A DNA stretch of 58,726 nucleotides, taken from positions 1 through 58,726 of the forward strand of contig JAAVLZ010000018.1 of NCBI GenBank assembly GCA_012034405.1, written 5' to 3'. The DNA comes from Oscillospiraceae bacterium HV4-5-C5C. GTDB lineage: Bacteria > Bacillota > Clostridia > Saccharofermentanales > Fastidiosipilaceae. A program made the position numbers and the translations under genes. Numbering within the stretch: the first letter of the stretch is position 1; each line of letters opens with the position of its first letter. The notes beneath the pieces were generated by a model. That model was given only the letters and a program-made list of their open reading frames with translations. It searched no databases and had not been told where the DNA came from. Positions 19,315 to 30,083 of the stretch are shown here, piece by piece.

Positions 19315-19428
19315 CCCCCAACAGCCGGCTCAAGCTCTGCCGTCTCCGGCGGTTCCAGGTGAAGGCTCCTTCCAGCTTCAAGGCAGCCCAGGTACAGGAT
19401 CCCTCTGGAACAGGTGCCTGGTAACGAC

Positions 19429-20346
19429 CTAACTCAGCCAGGGCACCAGATCTGCTACAGACGGCAGCACCGCGTCCGGCTGTACCGGATAACCAGGCAG
19501 GTCTGACTGGCTGGCTTCGCCGCTCAATACCAGCAGACCATGCGCGCCGTTATTGACCCCGCAGGCTATATCGGTATAAAGGCGGTCGCCTATAAATGTC
19601 ATCTGGGCGCGGGGCACGCCGGACAAGGTTTCAATCGCCGCAACAGTTTCAGGAAAGGGCTTGCCCAGGATGAGCGGTTTGACCCCGGTTGAAGTGCTGA
19701 TCAGGCTGATCATGGCGCCGCAATCAGGGATGAAGCCGTTTTCAGTCGGGCAGTTAATATCCGGATGGGTGGCCACAAAGCTGGCGCCCTCCCGGATGGC
19801 CTGACAGGCGCTGGCCAGTTTGGCGTAGGTCAGGCTTTGGTCAAAGGTCAGCAGCACCAGGTCAGGCCGCCTGGCCTGATTACAGTCCGGACCGGACGGA
19901 GGCGGGCAGAGACTGATCCCGGCGGCCTCAAACTGCCGGGTGACGCTTGGGGTAGCCAGCAGGCAGACCCGGGCCCGGGGCTGCTCGCGCTGCAGCCAGG
20001 CTATGGCAACATCCCCGGAGGTGACAATGGGCGGCAGCGGACCGTTCCAGCCCAGCCGGCGCAGCTTTTGCTCGTAATGAGCGGCGGTGGTGGAGGAATT
20101 GTTGGTGAAAAGCAGACAGTTCAGCCGGGGATTGGCCTGGCAGGCCCGCAGGAAATCCCAGGCACCCGGCAGCGGATTTTCCCCCAGATAAATGGTACCG
20201 TCCATGTCCACCACAAACAGACGGGTTTCTTTTATCAGTTGAGCCAGCGGCAGTCTGGACCGCCGGGGCCGGACGGGAAGAGCTTTTTCAGGTCGGGATG
20301 ACGCATTTGGCCGGGCGGGAAGATCAGATGGTGATGGGACGGTCAT
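19429..20346 (-). CDS. HAD-IIA phosphatase (NagD/AraL-like)
   Basis: Motif I LFVVDMDGTIYLG (Asp47, Asp49), motif II LFTNNSS, the motif III lysine in ILGKPFPETV, and motif IV FIGDRLYTDIACGVNNG define the HAD-IIA (C2-cap) group, which includes NagD, AraL and 4-nitrophenylphosphatases acting on sugar phosphates and nucleotides. In B. subtilis AraL is encoded in the arabinose operon; here an araM gene lies far to the right, so a link is possible but unproven. A basic, Pro-rich tail of about 38 residues precedes the fold. AGAGG lies upstream of the ATG. Divergent from ade. Confidence 0.88.
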   Translation of the reverse strand: MTVPSPSDLPARPNASSRPEKALPVRPRRSRLPLAQLIKETRLFVVDMDGTIYLGENPLPGAWDFLRACQANPRLNCLLFTNNSSTTAAHYEQKLRRLGWNGPLPPIVTSGDVAIAWLQREQPRARVCLLATPSVTRQFEAAGISLCPPPSGPDCNQARRPDLVLLTFDQSLTYAKLASACQAIREGASFVATHPDINCPTENGFIPDCGAMISLISTSTGVKPLILGKPFPETVAAIETLSGVPRAQMTFIGDRLYTDIACGVNNGAHGLLVLSGEASQSDLPGYPVQPDAVLPSVADLVPWLS

Positions 20347-20372
20347 TTAGTAACCTCTTAATTTTTTCCTTC

Positions 20373-20400
20373 ATTTTAGCATAGCCGCATTGGTTATAAT
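20373..20400. promoter_or_regulatory. Back-to-back promoters between the HAD-IIA gene and ade
   Basis: On the minus strand TGCTAAAAT (20373-20381) is an extended -10 for the phosphatase gene. On the plus strand TATAAT (20395-20400) is the -10 for adenine deaminase, 26 bases before its ATG. The two elements are 13 bases apart, so polymerases would compete for the same site. Confidence 0.5.
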
Positions 20401-20425
20401 GGAAGAAAAGCGGAGGTAACAGACC

Positions 20426-22195
20426 ATGACAATGCCTGAGACCGTTAAGACAGAAATGACTAAGCCTGAGCTGAAACACCTGATAGCCGTAGCGGCAGGC
20501 CGCCAGCCAGCTGATCTGGTGATCCGCGGAGCCTGGATTGTAGATGTCCTGAATCAGACGCTGATCGGCGGACAGGATGTGGCGATCTGCGGTGGCTGGA
20601 TAGCCGGCCTGGGCCATTATGAGGGCCGGGAAATCCTGGACGCCCGTGGCGCTTACCTGAGTCCGGGGTTTATTGACGCGCATATTCATATTGAATCCTC
20701 TTATGTTACCCCGGAAGAACTGGGCGCGCTGCTGCTGCCTCACGGGACGGCTGCGATAATAGCCGACCCGCATGAAATCGTTAACGTCTGCGGCGCGGCC
20801 GGCCTGCACTATATGCAGGCGGCCAGCCGGCTGACGCCCCTGGATATCCGCTTTATGTACCCTTCCTGTGTACCGGCAACGCCGTTTGAAACCAACGGCG
20901 CTGAGGTCACCGCGGATTTGATCGCGCAGGACTTAGATCAGCCGGACGTACTTGGTCTGGGGGAATTTATGAATGTGCCGGCCGTATTGGCAGGAGAGGA
21001 CTGGGCACTGGATGAACTGCTGCTGGCGCGGCGGAACGGCCGGCTGATTGACGGACATAGTCCCGGGCTTAAAGACAGAGCCCTGGATGCATATATATCT
21101 GCCGGGGTTCACACTGACCATGAGTGCTCCACGGTAGAAGAGATGCAGGACCGGCTCAGGCGCGGGCAGTATGTGCTGTTACGTGAGGGTTCGGCCTGCC
21201 ACGATCTGCGGCCGCTGCTGAAAGGGGTGACCGTGGCTAACAGCCGGCATCTTTGTTTTTGTTCGGACGACCGTCAGGCGGAGACCATCCTGACCCGCGG
21301 CCACCTTGATGAGCATCTGCGCATTGCCGTTCAGGAAGGCGGTCTGAATCCGCTGCTGGCTCTGTCTATGGCAACTATAAACGCGGCGGAGTGTTTCCGG
21401 CTGTTTGACCGTGGGCAGATTGCACCGGGCCTGCGGGCGGATCTGGTTTTATTGGAGGATCTTTGGGACTTTAAGGTGCGGGCTAATTTTATCGGGGGCG
21501 TTAAGGTAGCGGAGCAGGGCCGTTGCCTGGTACCGCTGCAGCGGCAGCCGCTGCCTCCGGAGGTCAGATCCAGTTTTAAGGTCCGGGATTTTTCCGCGGA
21601 CAGACTGCGGCTGCCCCTGGCCACTGGTCGGGTCCACGCGATTGAGATCTTGCCGGGTGGTGTGCTGACGGCAGATTGTATCTGCCAGGCGCGGCGGGAT
21701 GAAGCGGGCTGTTTTATCTTTGCCCCGGAGCTGGATCTGCTTAAAATCGCGGTGATTGAGCGGCACCGTGGCAGTGGCCGGGTCGGGCTGGGCCTTCTGA
21801 AAGGTTACGGCCTGCGCCGCGGGGCGCTGGCGCTGTCCATCGCTCACGATTCCCATAACATCATTGCGGTGGGCGCCGCGGATAAAGATATGCAGCTGGC
21901 TTGCACGGCTTTGCTGGAGCAAGGCGGCGGCATAGCCCTGGCGCTGGACGGACAGCTGCTCAGCTGCCTGCCGCTGACGGTGGCCGGATTGATGAGTGAG
22001 CAGACGGGGACAGCCGTCAGCCAGGCCCTGGCTGATATTCACCGGGACGCTCATGAGCGCCTGGGGGTCAAGCCGGAGCTGGACGCCGTAATGACGCTGA
22101 GTTTTATGTCCCTGGCTGTTATCCCGGCGCTGAAATTGACTGACCGGGGCCTGTTTGATGTCAATCGATTTGAGTTTACGTCTCTGGATGCCTGA
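20426..22195 (+). CDS. ade: Adenine deaminase
   Basis: AdeC-type amidohydrolase that converts adenine to hypoxanthine for purine salvage. The metal-binding HxH is His86 and His88 (GFIDAHIHIESSYVTPEEL), followed by IIADPHEIVNVCG and GEFMNVPAV. The catalytic region DGHSPGLKDRALDAYISAGVHTDHE and the C-terminal domain (IAHDSHNIIAVGAADKDM) are complete. 589 residues, a normal length. GGAGG lies nine bases upstream. This is the two-metal bacterial AdeC family, distinct from eukaryotic-like Add proteins. Confidence 0.96.
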   Translation: MTMPETVKTEMTKPELKHLIAVAAGRQPADLVIRGAWIVDVLNQTLIGGQDVAICGGWIAGLGHYEGREILDARGAYLSPGFIDAHIHIESSYVTPEELGALLLPHGTAAIIADPHEIVNVCGAAGLHYMQAASRLTPLDIRFMYPSCVPATPFETNGAEVTADLIAQDLDQPDVLGLGEFMNVPAVLAGEDWALDELLLARRNGRLIDGHSPGLKDRALDAYISAGVHTDHECSTVEEMQDRLRRGQYVLLREGSACHDLRPLLKGVTVANSRHLCFCSDDRQAETILTRGHLDEHLRIAVQEGGLNPLLALSMATINAAECFRLFDRGQIAPGLRADLVLLEDLWDFKVRANFIGGVKVAEQGRCLVPLQRQPLPPEVRSSFKVRDFSADRLRLPLATGRVHAIEILPGGVLTADCICQARRDEAGCFIFAPELDLLKIAVIERHRGSGRVGLGLLKGYGLRRGALALSIAHDSHNIIAVGAADKDMQLACTALLEQGGGIALALDGQLLSCLPLTVAGLMSEQTGTAVSQALADIHRDAHERLGVKPELDAVMTLSFMSLAVIPALKLTDRGLFDVNRFEFTSLDA

Positions 22196-22229
22196 GCCCT
22201 TGGCTCTTGCCGCCTGAAAGGAGTTACTT

Positions 22230-22934
22230 TTGAAAAAAAACCAGCCAGCCAACCGGCTTTCGCCGGCAAAAAAAGACCGGAGGGCGCGATTTGTGAAGCT
22301 CCGCCGGCTGTCCCGGCTTAAGCTTGGCGGCCTGCTTGCCGCCGCGCTTTTGCTGCTGCTGGCAGGACTCGTGATGGTCTGGCAGTTTTTAATGCCGGCG
22401 CCGGCGGTTTTGCCGGAGGTGAGCCGGGATTACGAGCAGGCGATTCTGGGCCCGGCGACGGCTACGGAGGCTCAGGCGCTGGTCTGGGCCAGGAGCAATA
22501 AAGCCAGCCAGACGTTCAAAAGCTGGATTTCAATCTATTGGGAACTGGGAGAAAGCTACGGGGTAAATCCGGTCCTGGCTTATGCTCAGGCCGGTCTGGA
22601 AACGAATTTTGGGCATTTTGGAGGGGTCCTGGATGAGAGCTACCATAATCCCTGCGGCCTGAAGACCGCGGAGGGCGGTGATGATGCTGACGCGGCGGCC
22701 CATCAGCGTTTTGCCAGCTGGGAAGACGGTATCCGGGCCCAGTTTGAACATCTGGCGCTTTACGCCGGTCAGTCCGGGTTCCCGCTGGCGGATCCGCTGG
22801 ATCCGCGGCATTATGCCTATCTGGCCGGCTCGGCCCGGACGGTGGGAGAAGTGGCGGAAACCTGGGCCAGTGATCCGGACTACGCGGAGAAGTGGACCTA
22901 TTTGATTGACCGGCTGGAGGTTACCCCCGCTTGA
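22230..22934 (+). CDS. Membrane-anchored glucosaminidase-like peptidoglycan hydrolase
   Basis: The start is a TTG with AAAGGAG about seven bases upstream. A basic cytoplasmic tail (residues 1-31) is followed by one membrane helix (33-54). The extracellular domain fits the N-acetylglucosaminidase / mannosyl-glycoprotein endo-beta-N-acetylglucosaminidase family: YGVNPVLAYAQAGLETNFGHFG with candidate catalytic Glu124, NPCGLK, FASWEDGIRAQFEHLALYA, and the C-terminal WASDPDYAEKWTYLIDRL. It probably trims cell-wall glycan. 234 residues. It follows ade by 34 bases and may be read from the same message. Confidence 0.82.
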   Translation: MKKNQPANRLSPAKKDRRARFVKLRRLSRLKLGGLLAAALLLLLAGLVMVWQFLMPAPAVLPEVSRDYEQAILGPATATEAQALVWARSNKASQTFKSWISIYWELGESYGVNPVLAYAQAGLETNFGHFGGVLDESYHNPCGLKTAEGGDDADAAAHQRFASWEDGIRAQFEHLALYAGQSGFPLADPLDPRHYAYLAGSARTVGEVAETWASDPDYAEKWTYLIDRLEVTPA

Positions 22935-22951
22935 GCATCAACCCGGCGGAC

Positions 22952-23488
22952 TTACTCCAGACCAGGTAATCCGGTGGTGGCTCTGCCTAAACGATTGGCC
23001 CAGGCCTCCGTCCAGAACCAGCTGTAGGAGCGGCGGTTTTGCTGCCGCCAGCTGCGGCAGCCCGGCCAGTTGGCCCAGATGAATGAGGACAGGCCGATAA
23101 CCGGCAGATACAGCGGCCCCAGCAGCAGCGACTGCCAGGTGTGACCATATTCATGCACCGCTGTCCGACGGACTGCCGCCGGCAGCTCGGACAGCGTGCG
23201 GATGGTGATCGGGCGCCAGGCGGGCGGCTGCGGCGAGCCAGCTGCGCCTGGATGAAACCTGGCCGCTTCAGACCAGTCAGGGATGAAGATAAACAGGCCC
23301 AAAGATACTCCGCCGGTGTGTTTCCAGCCGGTCACAATACAGCCGCGGTAAAAGCGGCGCGGCCGGGCTTTCCCCTGTCGCAGACAGAGCAGCAGGCCAA
23401 GCAGAGACTGGGGCAGACCAAAACTCAGCTGCAGCAGATCATAAACCATACTGGTGATGGTGCTCAGATGGAAACACACCGGAAGCAT
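22952..23488 (-). CDS. Small membrane protein with HEYGH metallopeptidase-like motif
   Basis: I do not recognise a characterised gene. The protein has an HEYGH motif in AVHEYGHTWQSLLLGPLYLPVIGLSS, an HExxH-like pattern with a hydrophobic stretch directly after it, and a WTEAWANRLG segment near the C-terminus. Similar short proteins with HEyGH-x-xQS-x-xxGplY occur in Clostridia and Bacteroidetes and are unnamed. HExxH reads here as H-E-Y-G-H, so zinc binding is plausible, but proteolysis is unproven. AAAGGAT precedes the ATG at 23488. It is convergent with the glucosaminidase gene, 17 bases apart. Confidence 0.6.
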   Translation of the reverse strand: MLPVCFHLSTITSMVYDLLQLSFGLPQSLLGLLLCLRQGKARPRRFYRGCIVTGWKHTGGVSLGLFIFIPDWSEAARFHPGAAGSPQPPAWRPITIRTLSELPAAVRRTAVHEYGHTWQSLLLGPLYLPVIGLSSFIWANWPGCRSWRQQNRRSYSWFWTEAWANRLGRATTGLPGLE

Positions 23489-23521
23489 CAAGGCGATCCT
23501 TTCACGCAGATCAGCTGAATC

Positions 23522-23530
23522 CGCTATAAT
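23522..23530 (+). promoter_or_regulatory. Promoter (-10) of the inositol monophosphatase-like gene
   Basis: CGCTATAAT lies about 100 bases before the gene at 23632. No strong -35. The leader between shows several short GC-rich inverted segments but nothing distinctive. Confidence 0.5.
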
Positions 23531-23631
23531 AATCAGGGCCTGCCAGAGACCTGGCGCCAGCAGACCGGCTGATAAGCTGCCGGAACGTTACGGCTGGATA
23601 TAGAATTAGTTTACAGGAAGAAGGAAAAGCT

Positions 23632-24489
23632 ATGCAAGAAGGATCCTTAAGTTGCCTGCCCAGTCAGGGTCAGCGCATATTACTGCCGGAGGAAGCCCGG
23701 ACTGAGTGGCAGGCTTTGCTGGATAAGATTCAGGCAGCCGTAAGACAGGCCTCCCGGCTGATGCTGGATGCCTCAGACATCCGCAGCAAAACCCGGCAAA
23801 AGACCAGCAGGGCGGACCTGGTTACAACCTATGATGTGGCTATTCAAAAGGAACTGCAAATGATGCTTAACCGGCTCTGTCCGGATCTGGGCTTTTTGGG
23901 AGAAGAAGGCGAACCAGGCACGCTGGTTAACCGGGACAGCTTTTTTGTAGTGGACCCGATAGACGGCACCACGAATTTTGTTTACGATTACCGCCACAGT
24001 GCCATTTCAGTCGGACTGATTTTGGCCGGAGAGCCGGTCCTGGCCTGTTGTTTTGATCCTTATCTGGATGAATGCTTTACCGCGCTCAAGGGCCTGGGTG
24101 CCAAGCTGAACGGCGCTCCCCTGCAAATCGGCCGGCAGGAACTCAGTGGCAGTGTGATCCTGTTTGGGACTTCGCCCTATAATCCCGAGACCAGACCCAA
24201 AAGCTATCGCTATTTGCAGGCTTTGCATGAAGAGGGACGGGATGTGCGCCGCAGCGGCTCAGCGGTTCTGGATCTGGCTTATGTAGCTGCCGGACGCGGT
24301 GATTTGTTTTTTGAAAGTCACCTGAGTCCCTGGGATTATGGCGCCGCGGCTTTGCTGGTCAAGGAAGCGGGCGGCAAAGTGACCAGGCTGGACGGCCAGC
24401 CGCTGCGTTATGACCGGGGTGGGTCAGTTCTGGCCGGGAACCCCCGGGTCTGGCAGCAGGCGCAGGAGATTTGGGCCAGCTTAGATTAA
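23632..24489 (+). CDS. Inositol monophosphatase-family protein
   Basis: Metal-dependent phosphatase family that includes SuhB and 3'(2'),5'-bisphosphate nucleotidase. Motifs: FLGEEGEPGT (first metal ligand), VVDPIDGTTNFVYDYRHSAISVGL (second and third), and SPWDYGAAALLVKEAGGKVT (fourth). 285 residues. An N-terminal segment of about 30 residues precedes the fold. AGAAGGAAAAG lies before the ATG. It could act on inositol phosphate, PAP or fructose bisphosphate; the sequence alone does not decide. Confidence 0.88.
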   Translation: MQEGSLSCLPSQGQRILLPEEARTEWQALLDKIQAAVRQASRLMLDASDIRSKTRQKTSRADLVTTYDVAIQKELQMMLNRLCPDLGFLGEEGEPGTLVNRDSFFVVDPIDGTTNFVYDYRHSAISVGLILAGEPVLACCFDPYLDECFTALKGLGAKLNGAPLQIGRQELSGSVILFGTSPYNPETRPKSYRYLQALHEEGRDVRRSGSAVLDLAYVAAGRGDLFFESHLSPWDYGAAALLVKEAGGKVTRLDGQPLRYDRGGSVLAGNPRVWQQAQEIWASLD

Positions 24490-24610
24490 AACACTGCCCG
24501 GCTCCTGAACACAGCGGAGCAGCTTTCCTGACTGATCCTGGCTGACCGGCCGGATGGCTGTGACATCGCCCACTGTGAGCCAGCCGGTTTTAATCGTTCG
24601 GGCCGCAGGC
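24490..24610. other. Gap between convergent phosphatase gene and araD
   Basis: ACCGGC (24545-24550) can pair with GCCGGT (24583-24588), followed by TTTAAT, giving a weak candidate terminator for the plus-strand gene. Nothing else is evident. Confidence 0.25.
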
Positions 24611-25315
24611 TTAAGTCTTTTGGCCGTAGTAGGCGCTTTTGCCGTGTTTGCGCTGGTAATGCTTGTCCAAAAGGTAGTCTTCTATCGGCTGGACCTGCGG
24701 ATTGATCAGCTCGGTGTGCAGGGCCATCATGCAGCACTCTTCCAGCACCACGGCTGTATGGACCGCCTCCGCCGCGGTTTTGCCCCAGGTAAAGGGTCCG
24801 TGGCCTGAAACCAGAACCGCGGGGACAGCCAGCGGATCCAGCCGCCGTTCCCGGAGGGTCTCCGCAATGACTTTGCCGGTGTTCAGCTCATAGGCGTCAG
24901 CAATTTCTGCCTGACTCAGTTTGCGGGTGGCCGGAACCGGGCCGTAGAAGGTATCCGCGTGGGTGGTGCCGTACGCCGGCAGATCCCGGCAGCTCTGGGC
25001 CCAGCTAGTAGCCCAGCGGGAGTGGGTGTGGACAATCCCGCCAAGCTGGGGAAACTGCTGATAGAGGTAGAGATGGGTGGGGGTATCGCTGCTGGGGTTG
25101 AGCTTACCGGCCAGGATCCGGCCATCGCTCAGGCTTAAGACCACCAGGTCCTCCTGCTTCAGCTGGTCATAAGGGACTCCGCTGGGTTTGATAACCAGCA
25201 GATCCTGCTCCCGGTCACAGGCGCTGACATTGCCCCAGGTAAAAACCACCAGGTTCATCCGGGGCAGGTCCAGGTTAGCTTCAAGTACTTCGCGGGCAAG
25301 TTTTTGATAATCCAT
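24611..25315 (-). CDS. araD: L-ribulose-5-phosphate 4-epimerase
   Basis: AraD interconverts L-ribulose 5-phosphate and D-xylulose 5-phosphate, feeding arabinose into the pentose phosphate pathway. Class II aldolase fold: TWGNVSACDRE, IKPSGVPYDQL, zinc-ligand histidines in IVHTHSRWATSWA, and VSGHGPFTWGKTAAEAVHTAVVLEE. 234 residues, standard. AAAGGA precedes the ATG. It is the last gene of araR-araA-araD, 98 bases after araA. The kinase araB, which makes its substrate, is not in the window. Confidence 0.96.
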   Translation of the reverse strand: MDYQKLAREVLEANLDLPRMNLVVFTWGNVSACDREQDLLVIKPSGVPYDQLKQEDLVVLSLSDGRILAGKLNPSSDTPTHLYLYQQFPQLGGIVHTHSRWATSWAQSCRDLPAYGTTHADTFYGPVPATRKLSQAEIADAYELNTGKVIAETLRERRLDPLAVPAVLVSGHGPFTWGKTAAEAVHTAVVLEECCMMALHTELINPQVQPIEDYLLDKHYQRKHGKSAYYGQKT

Positions 25316-25413
25316 ATAATAAGTCCTTTCCGGGCAGACAGCCGGGAGAGCCGCGACTGGCGTCTGCCCGGCTGTCTGCCTATGGTTCCAGGGGTGACGG
25401 CGGTCCGGTCAGC

Positions 25414-26892
25414 TTAGCTTAGCCTGTAAGCCAGGTCGTTCCAGAAAAGCTCCTTTTTAAAGGCCTCGGCCGAGGTGTCTTGAGTAATGTGGACACATTC
25501 TATCCCCATAATATTGGCCCAGTCACTGAGCTGCTCCGCGGATACCTGCTGGGTTAAGACTGAGTGATGCGCGCCGCCGGCTAAAATCCAGCACTCACAG
25601 CCGGTATAAAGATCCGGCTCCGGCCGCCACATCACGCGGGCTACCGGCAGATTGGGCATGGTCAGGGTCGGCTTGACCACCTGGATATCATGCAGAATCA
25701 TGCGAAGGCGGCCGCCCATGTCAATCACCGTGCACAGAACCGCCGGACCCTGGCGGCCTTCAAAGACCAGTCTGGCCGGGTCTTCGCGATCGCCGATTCC
25801 CAGCGGGTGTACCTCAATCCGGGGCCGTTCAGCCGCGATGGTGGGACAGACCTCCAGCATATGGCTGCCCAGCTCCAGTTCCGCGCCGGGCGTCAGGTCG
25901 TAAGTGTAGTCCTCCATAAAGATGGTGCCGCCTGGCTTCCCCTGTCCCATAGCTTTGACAATGGCTACCATACCGGAAGTTTTCCAGTCGCCTTCTGCTC
26001 CAAAGCCATAACCTTCCGCCATCAGATGCTGGCTGGCCAGACCGGGCAGCTGGCGAATGCCATAGAGATCCTGGAAGGTATTGCTGTAGGCGTCAATATC
26101 ATCGCGTTCAAAGAGGCGGCGCATGGCAATTTCTTCCCGCGCCTGATAACGGATACTTTCCAGATTATCTGTCGCGAGGTCATAAGCCTGACGGTAGACG
26201 GCCATCTGAGCGTCAATGTCAGCTTCTGTAACCTTAGCGATTTCCTCCGCCAGTTCTCCGACCGGCGTCGTGTTGACCTGCCAGCCCAGCTGAATCTGCA
26301 CGCCCACTTTGTCGCCTTCGGTTACCGCAACCTCACGCATATTATCTCCAAACCGCATGATTTTCAGGCTGCGACTGACCGCGGCGCCATAGGCGGTACG
26401 CATCCAGTCACCCAGTTTATGGCGGACCTTGGGATCTTCCCAGTATCCGACAATGATCTTACGGGCCAGACGCATGCGGGCGGCAATAAAGCCGTGTTCG
26501 CGGTCCGCGTGAGCTGACTGATTGAGGTTCATGAAATCCATGTCAATCCCTTCATTGGGGATATTGCGGTTGAACTGGGTGTGCAGATGACAGTAGGGCT
26601 TTTGCAGGATGGAAAAGCCGTTGATCCACATTTTGGACGGCGAAAAGGTGTGGCACCAGACCACGATACCGGCACAGCGGTCATCGGCGTTGGCCGCTTT
26701 AGCCAGCTCCGTAAATTCCGCGTTGGTCTTGACCACGCCCTTCATCAGGAGCGGGCAGGGCAGGGCGGGATCGTCATTCAGTCCGTCGACCATGGCCTGC
26801 GAATCCGCCGCGACCTGGCGCAGCGTTTCTTCGCCATAAAGAAATTGTGATCCAGTAATAAACCAGAATGTCTGTTGCTTTAAGTCTTTCAT
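25414..26892 (-). CDS. araA: L-arabinose isomerase
   Basis: AraA converts L-arabinose to L-ribulose using Mn2+. Family features: FWFITGSQFLYGEETLRQV at the N-terminus, the metal-site glutamates in GAEGDWKTSGMV and FMEDYTYDL, and histidines in GSHMLEVCPT and AGGAHHSVLT. The frame is open to 26979, but the ATG at 26892 has a perfect AAGGAGG six bases upstream and gives the conserved start MKDLKQQTFWFITGSQ. 492 residues. It follows araR by 90 bases, so araR, araA and araD are probably one autoregulated operon. Confidence 0.97.
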   Translation of the reverse strand: MKDLKQQTFWFITGSQFLYGEETLRQVAADSQAMVDGLNDDPALPCPLLMKGVVKTNAEFTELAKAANADDRCAGIVVWCHTFSPSKMWINGFSILQKPYCHLHTQFNRNIPNEGIDMDFMNLNQSAHADREHGFIAARMRLARKIIVGYWEDPKVRHKLGDWMRTAYGAAVSRSLKIMRFGDNMREVAVTEGDKVGVQIQLGWQVNTTPVGELAEEIAKVTEADIDAQMAVYRQAYDLATDNLESIRYQAREEIAMRRLFERDDIDAYSNTFQDLYGIRQLPGLASQHLMAEGYGFGAEGDWKTSGMVAIVKAMGQGKPGGTIFMEDYTYDLTPGAELELGSHMLEVCPTIAAERPRIEVHPLGIGDREDPARLVFEGRQGPAVLCTVIDMGGRLRMILHDIQVVKPTLTMPNLPVARVMWRPEPDLYTGCECWILAGGAHHSVLTQQVSAEQLSDWANIMGIECVHITQDTSAEAFKKELFWNDLAYRLS

Positions 26893-26982
26893 ATGAAACC
26901 TCCTTGATGCCTTTGAGCGGCCTGTTTGATGCTTGCAGCTCTGGGCGGCGTATTCTACAGACGGGTGCCGGACGGTCACCGC

Positions 26983-28089
26983 TTAGCTGATGCCGGTCAG
27001 AGTCTGACCGGGGAACGGAAGCGATGGCTGGCACACCGATTTGCGGACAACTAACTGGGGGGCAAAGCTTTGACCGGCGTCAAAATTCTGGCCGTTTATC
27101 AGGCGCAGCAGATTACGCGCGGCGACTTTGCCGACCTCACTGCTGGGATTGCGGACGCTGGTCAGCGGGACCGAGGACACACTGGCCAGACGGGAATCAT
27201 CTATGGAAACGATTGACACATCTTGCGGCACACGAATGCCGTGCTGCTGGAATAAGTCAATCAGGCGAATGGCAATTTGATCATTGTAGGTTACCACGGC
27301 GCTGCAGTCGGAGAGCCGGCGCAGAATCTGGTCCCCGCCGATATCCAGATCCGCCAGGTCCTCCGTGGTGTACCAGTAGATTTGTTCATCGGCAAAGGCA
27401 GCGCCTGACTGGAGCAAGGCCCGTTGGAAGCCGCGGTAGCGCAGGTGTCCTTGCATGTCATCTGATTTAAACAGGCCGCCGATTTGCTTGTGACCGCACT
27501 GCAGCAGATACTGCGCGGCTATAAAACCGGCCTGGTCATCATCCAGAGAGACCTGAGGAAAAGGCAGGTCAGGATAAGCTGAGTTGATGGTGATCAGGGG
27601 ATAATTGCGCTTGAGTAATTGGCTGTAAAGGTCATGATTGGGATTGGGTAAGGCGCTTTTAGTGGGCTCAAGGATGATGCCGTCGACATTTTTGTCCAGC
27701 ATAGCTTCCAGCAGCTTGCGTTCCTGCGCAACGGAATTGCGGGTGGAGGCCAGGTAGACATAGTAACCTTCTGCGGTAAAGATCCGTTCCAGTTCTTTTA
27801 TGATGATAGGAAATATATAGTCGCTCAGGTAGGTGACCAGAATCCCGATGGTACGGGTGCGGCTGAACCGGCGGTTGACCGCCTCAGCGGTGACAAAAGT
27901 GCCGCTGCCTTTGCGGCTGACCAGCAGGCCTTCTTCCGTCAGGGCACTCAGGGCCTGGCGGACGGTTTGGCGGCTGAGACCGTATTTTTGGCAGAGCTGG
28001 TTTTCTGAATAGAAGCGCTGGCCTTCTTTCCAGTTATTGTTCATCAGGTCATTTTTCAGTTGGTTATTCAGCTGTAAACTTTTTTTCAT
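26983..28089 (-). CDS. araR: AraR-type arabinose repressor (GntR HTH + LacI-like sensor)
   Basis: Chimeric regulator: an N-terminal GntR winged helix (about residues 1-70, KYGLSRQTVRQALSALTEEGLLVSRKGSGTFV) joined to a LacI/GalR periplasmic-binding-like effector domain (TIGILVTYLSDYIFP to VVRKS). This is the AraR arrangement, where L-arabinose releases the operator. The ATG at 28089 has AGGAGA upstream; the longer frame to 28194 runs through the operator region and is rejected. Two palindromes fit for an AraR operator lie 65-110 bases upstream, and it heads the araA-araD operon. Confidence 0.93.
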   Translation of the reverse strand: MKKSLQLNNQLKNDLMNNNWKEGQRFYSENQLCQKYGLSRQTVRQALSALTEEGLLVSRKGSGTFVTAEAVNRRFSRTRTIGILVTYLSDYIFPIIIKELERIFTAEGYYVYLASTRNSVAQERKLLEAMLDKNVDGIILEPTKSALPNPNHDLYSQLLKRNYPLITINSAYPDLPFPQVSLDDDQAGFIAAQYLLQCGHKQIGGLFKSDDMQGHLRYRGFQRALLQSGAAFADEQIYWYTTEDLADLDIGGDQILRRLSDCSAVVTYNDQIAIRLIDLFQQHGIRVPQDVSIVSIDDSRLASVSSVPLTSVRNPSSEVGKVAARNLLRLINGQNFDAGQSFAPQLVVRKSVCQPSLPFPGQTLTGIS

Positions 28090-28154
28090 GCCCGATCTCC
28101 TGCCAAGCTTCCTCTTCTTATTAATGACCTGGATTGCTGCCGCCGTCAATAATA

Positions 28155-28166
28155 ACATACAAGTAT
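28155..28166. promoter_or_regulatory. Putative AraR operator 1
   Basis: ACATACAAGTAT contains the palindrome ATACAAGTAT/ATACTTGTAT. It is one of two exact 12-base copies, 32 bases apart (about three helical turns), between araR and the GH51 gene. Spacing suggests both dimers bind the same DNA face. Confidence 0.7.
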
Positions 28167-28173
28167 TACAAGG

Positions 28174-28179
28174 TATAAT
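28174..28179 (+). promoter_or_regulatory. -10 element between the two AraR-type palindromes
   Basis: TATAAT on the plus strand sits between the two operators, so operator 2 would cover the transcription start and operator 1 the spacer. It points to the GH51 gene, 335 bases away. The -35 region is poor. The minus-strand promoter for araR is not clear by eye, though the same operators would cover it. Confidence 0.4.
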
Positions 28180-28186
28180 CAGAAAA

Positions 28187-28198
28187 ACATACAAGTAT
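28187..28198. promoter_or_regulatory. Putative AraR operator 2
   Basis: Second exact copy of ACATACAAGTAT. A near copy (ATACAAGTTT, 9 of 10 palindrome positions) recurs inside the promoter of the GH127 gene at 41164-41173, which supports a regulon. Confidence 0.7.
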
Positions 28199-30002
<1,804 letters not shown>

Positions 30003-30083
30003 CGCCTGACCGGTACGCCGGTCCGCCGTAAACCCGGAAACAAATGCCCCGAAAATCCAGCTGAAAAACCTGAGACTACTAAG

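Noticed and set aside
21449-22252. Antisense open frame opposite the ade gene
   Set aside because: Ade is full length with all motifs; the reverse frame is low-complexity-like and unsupported.
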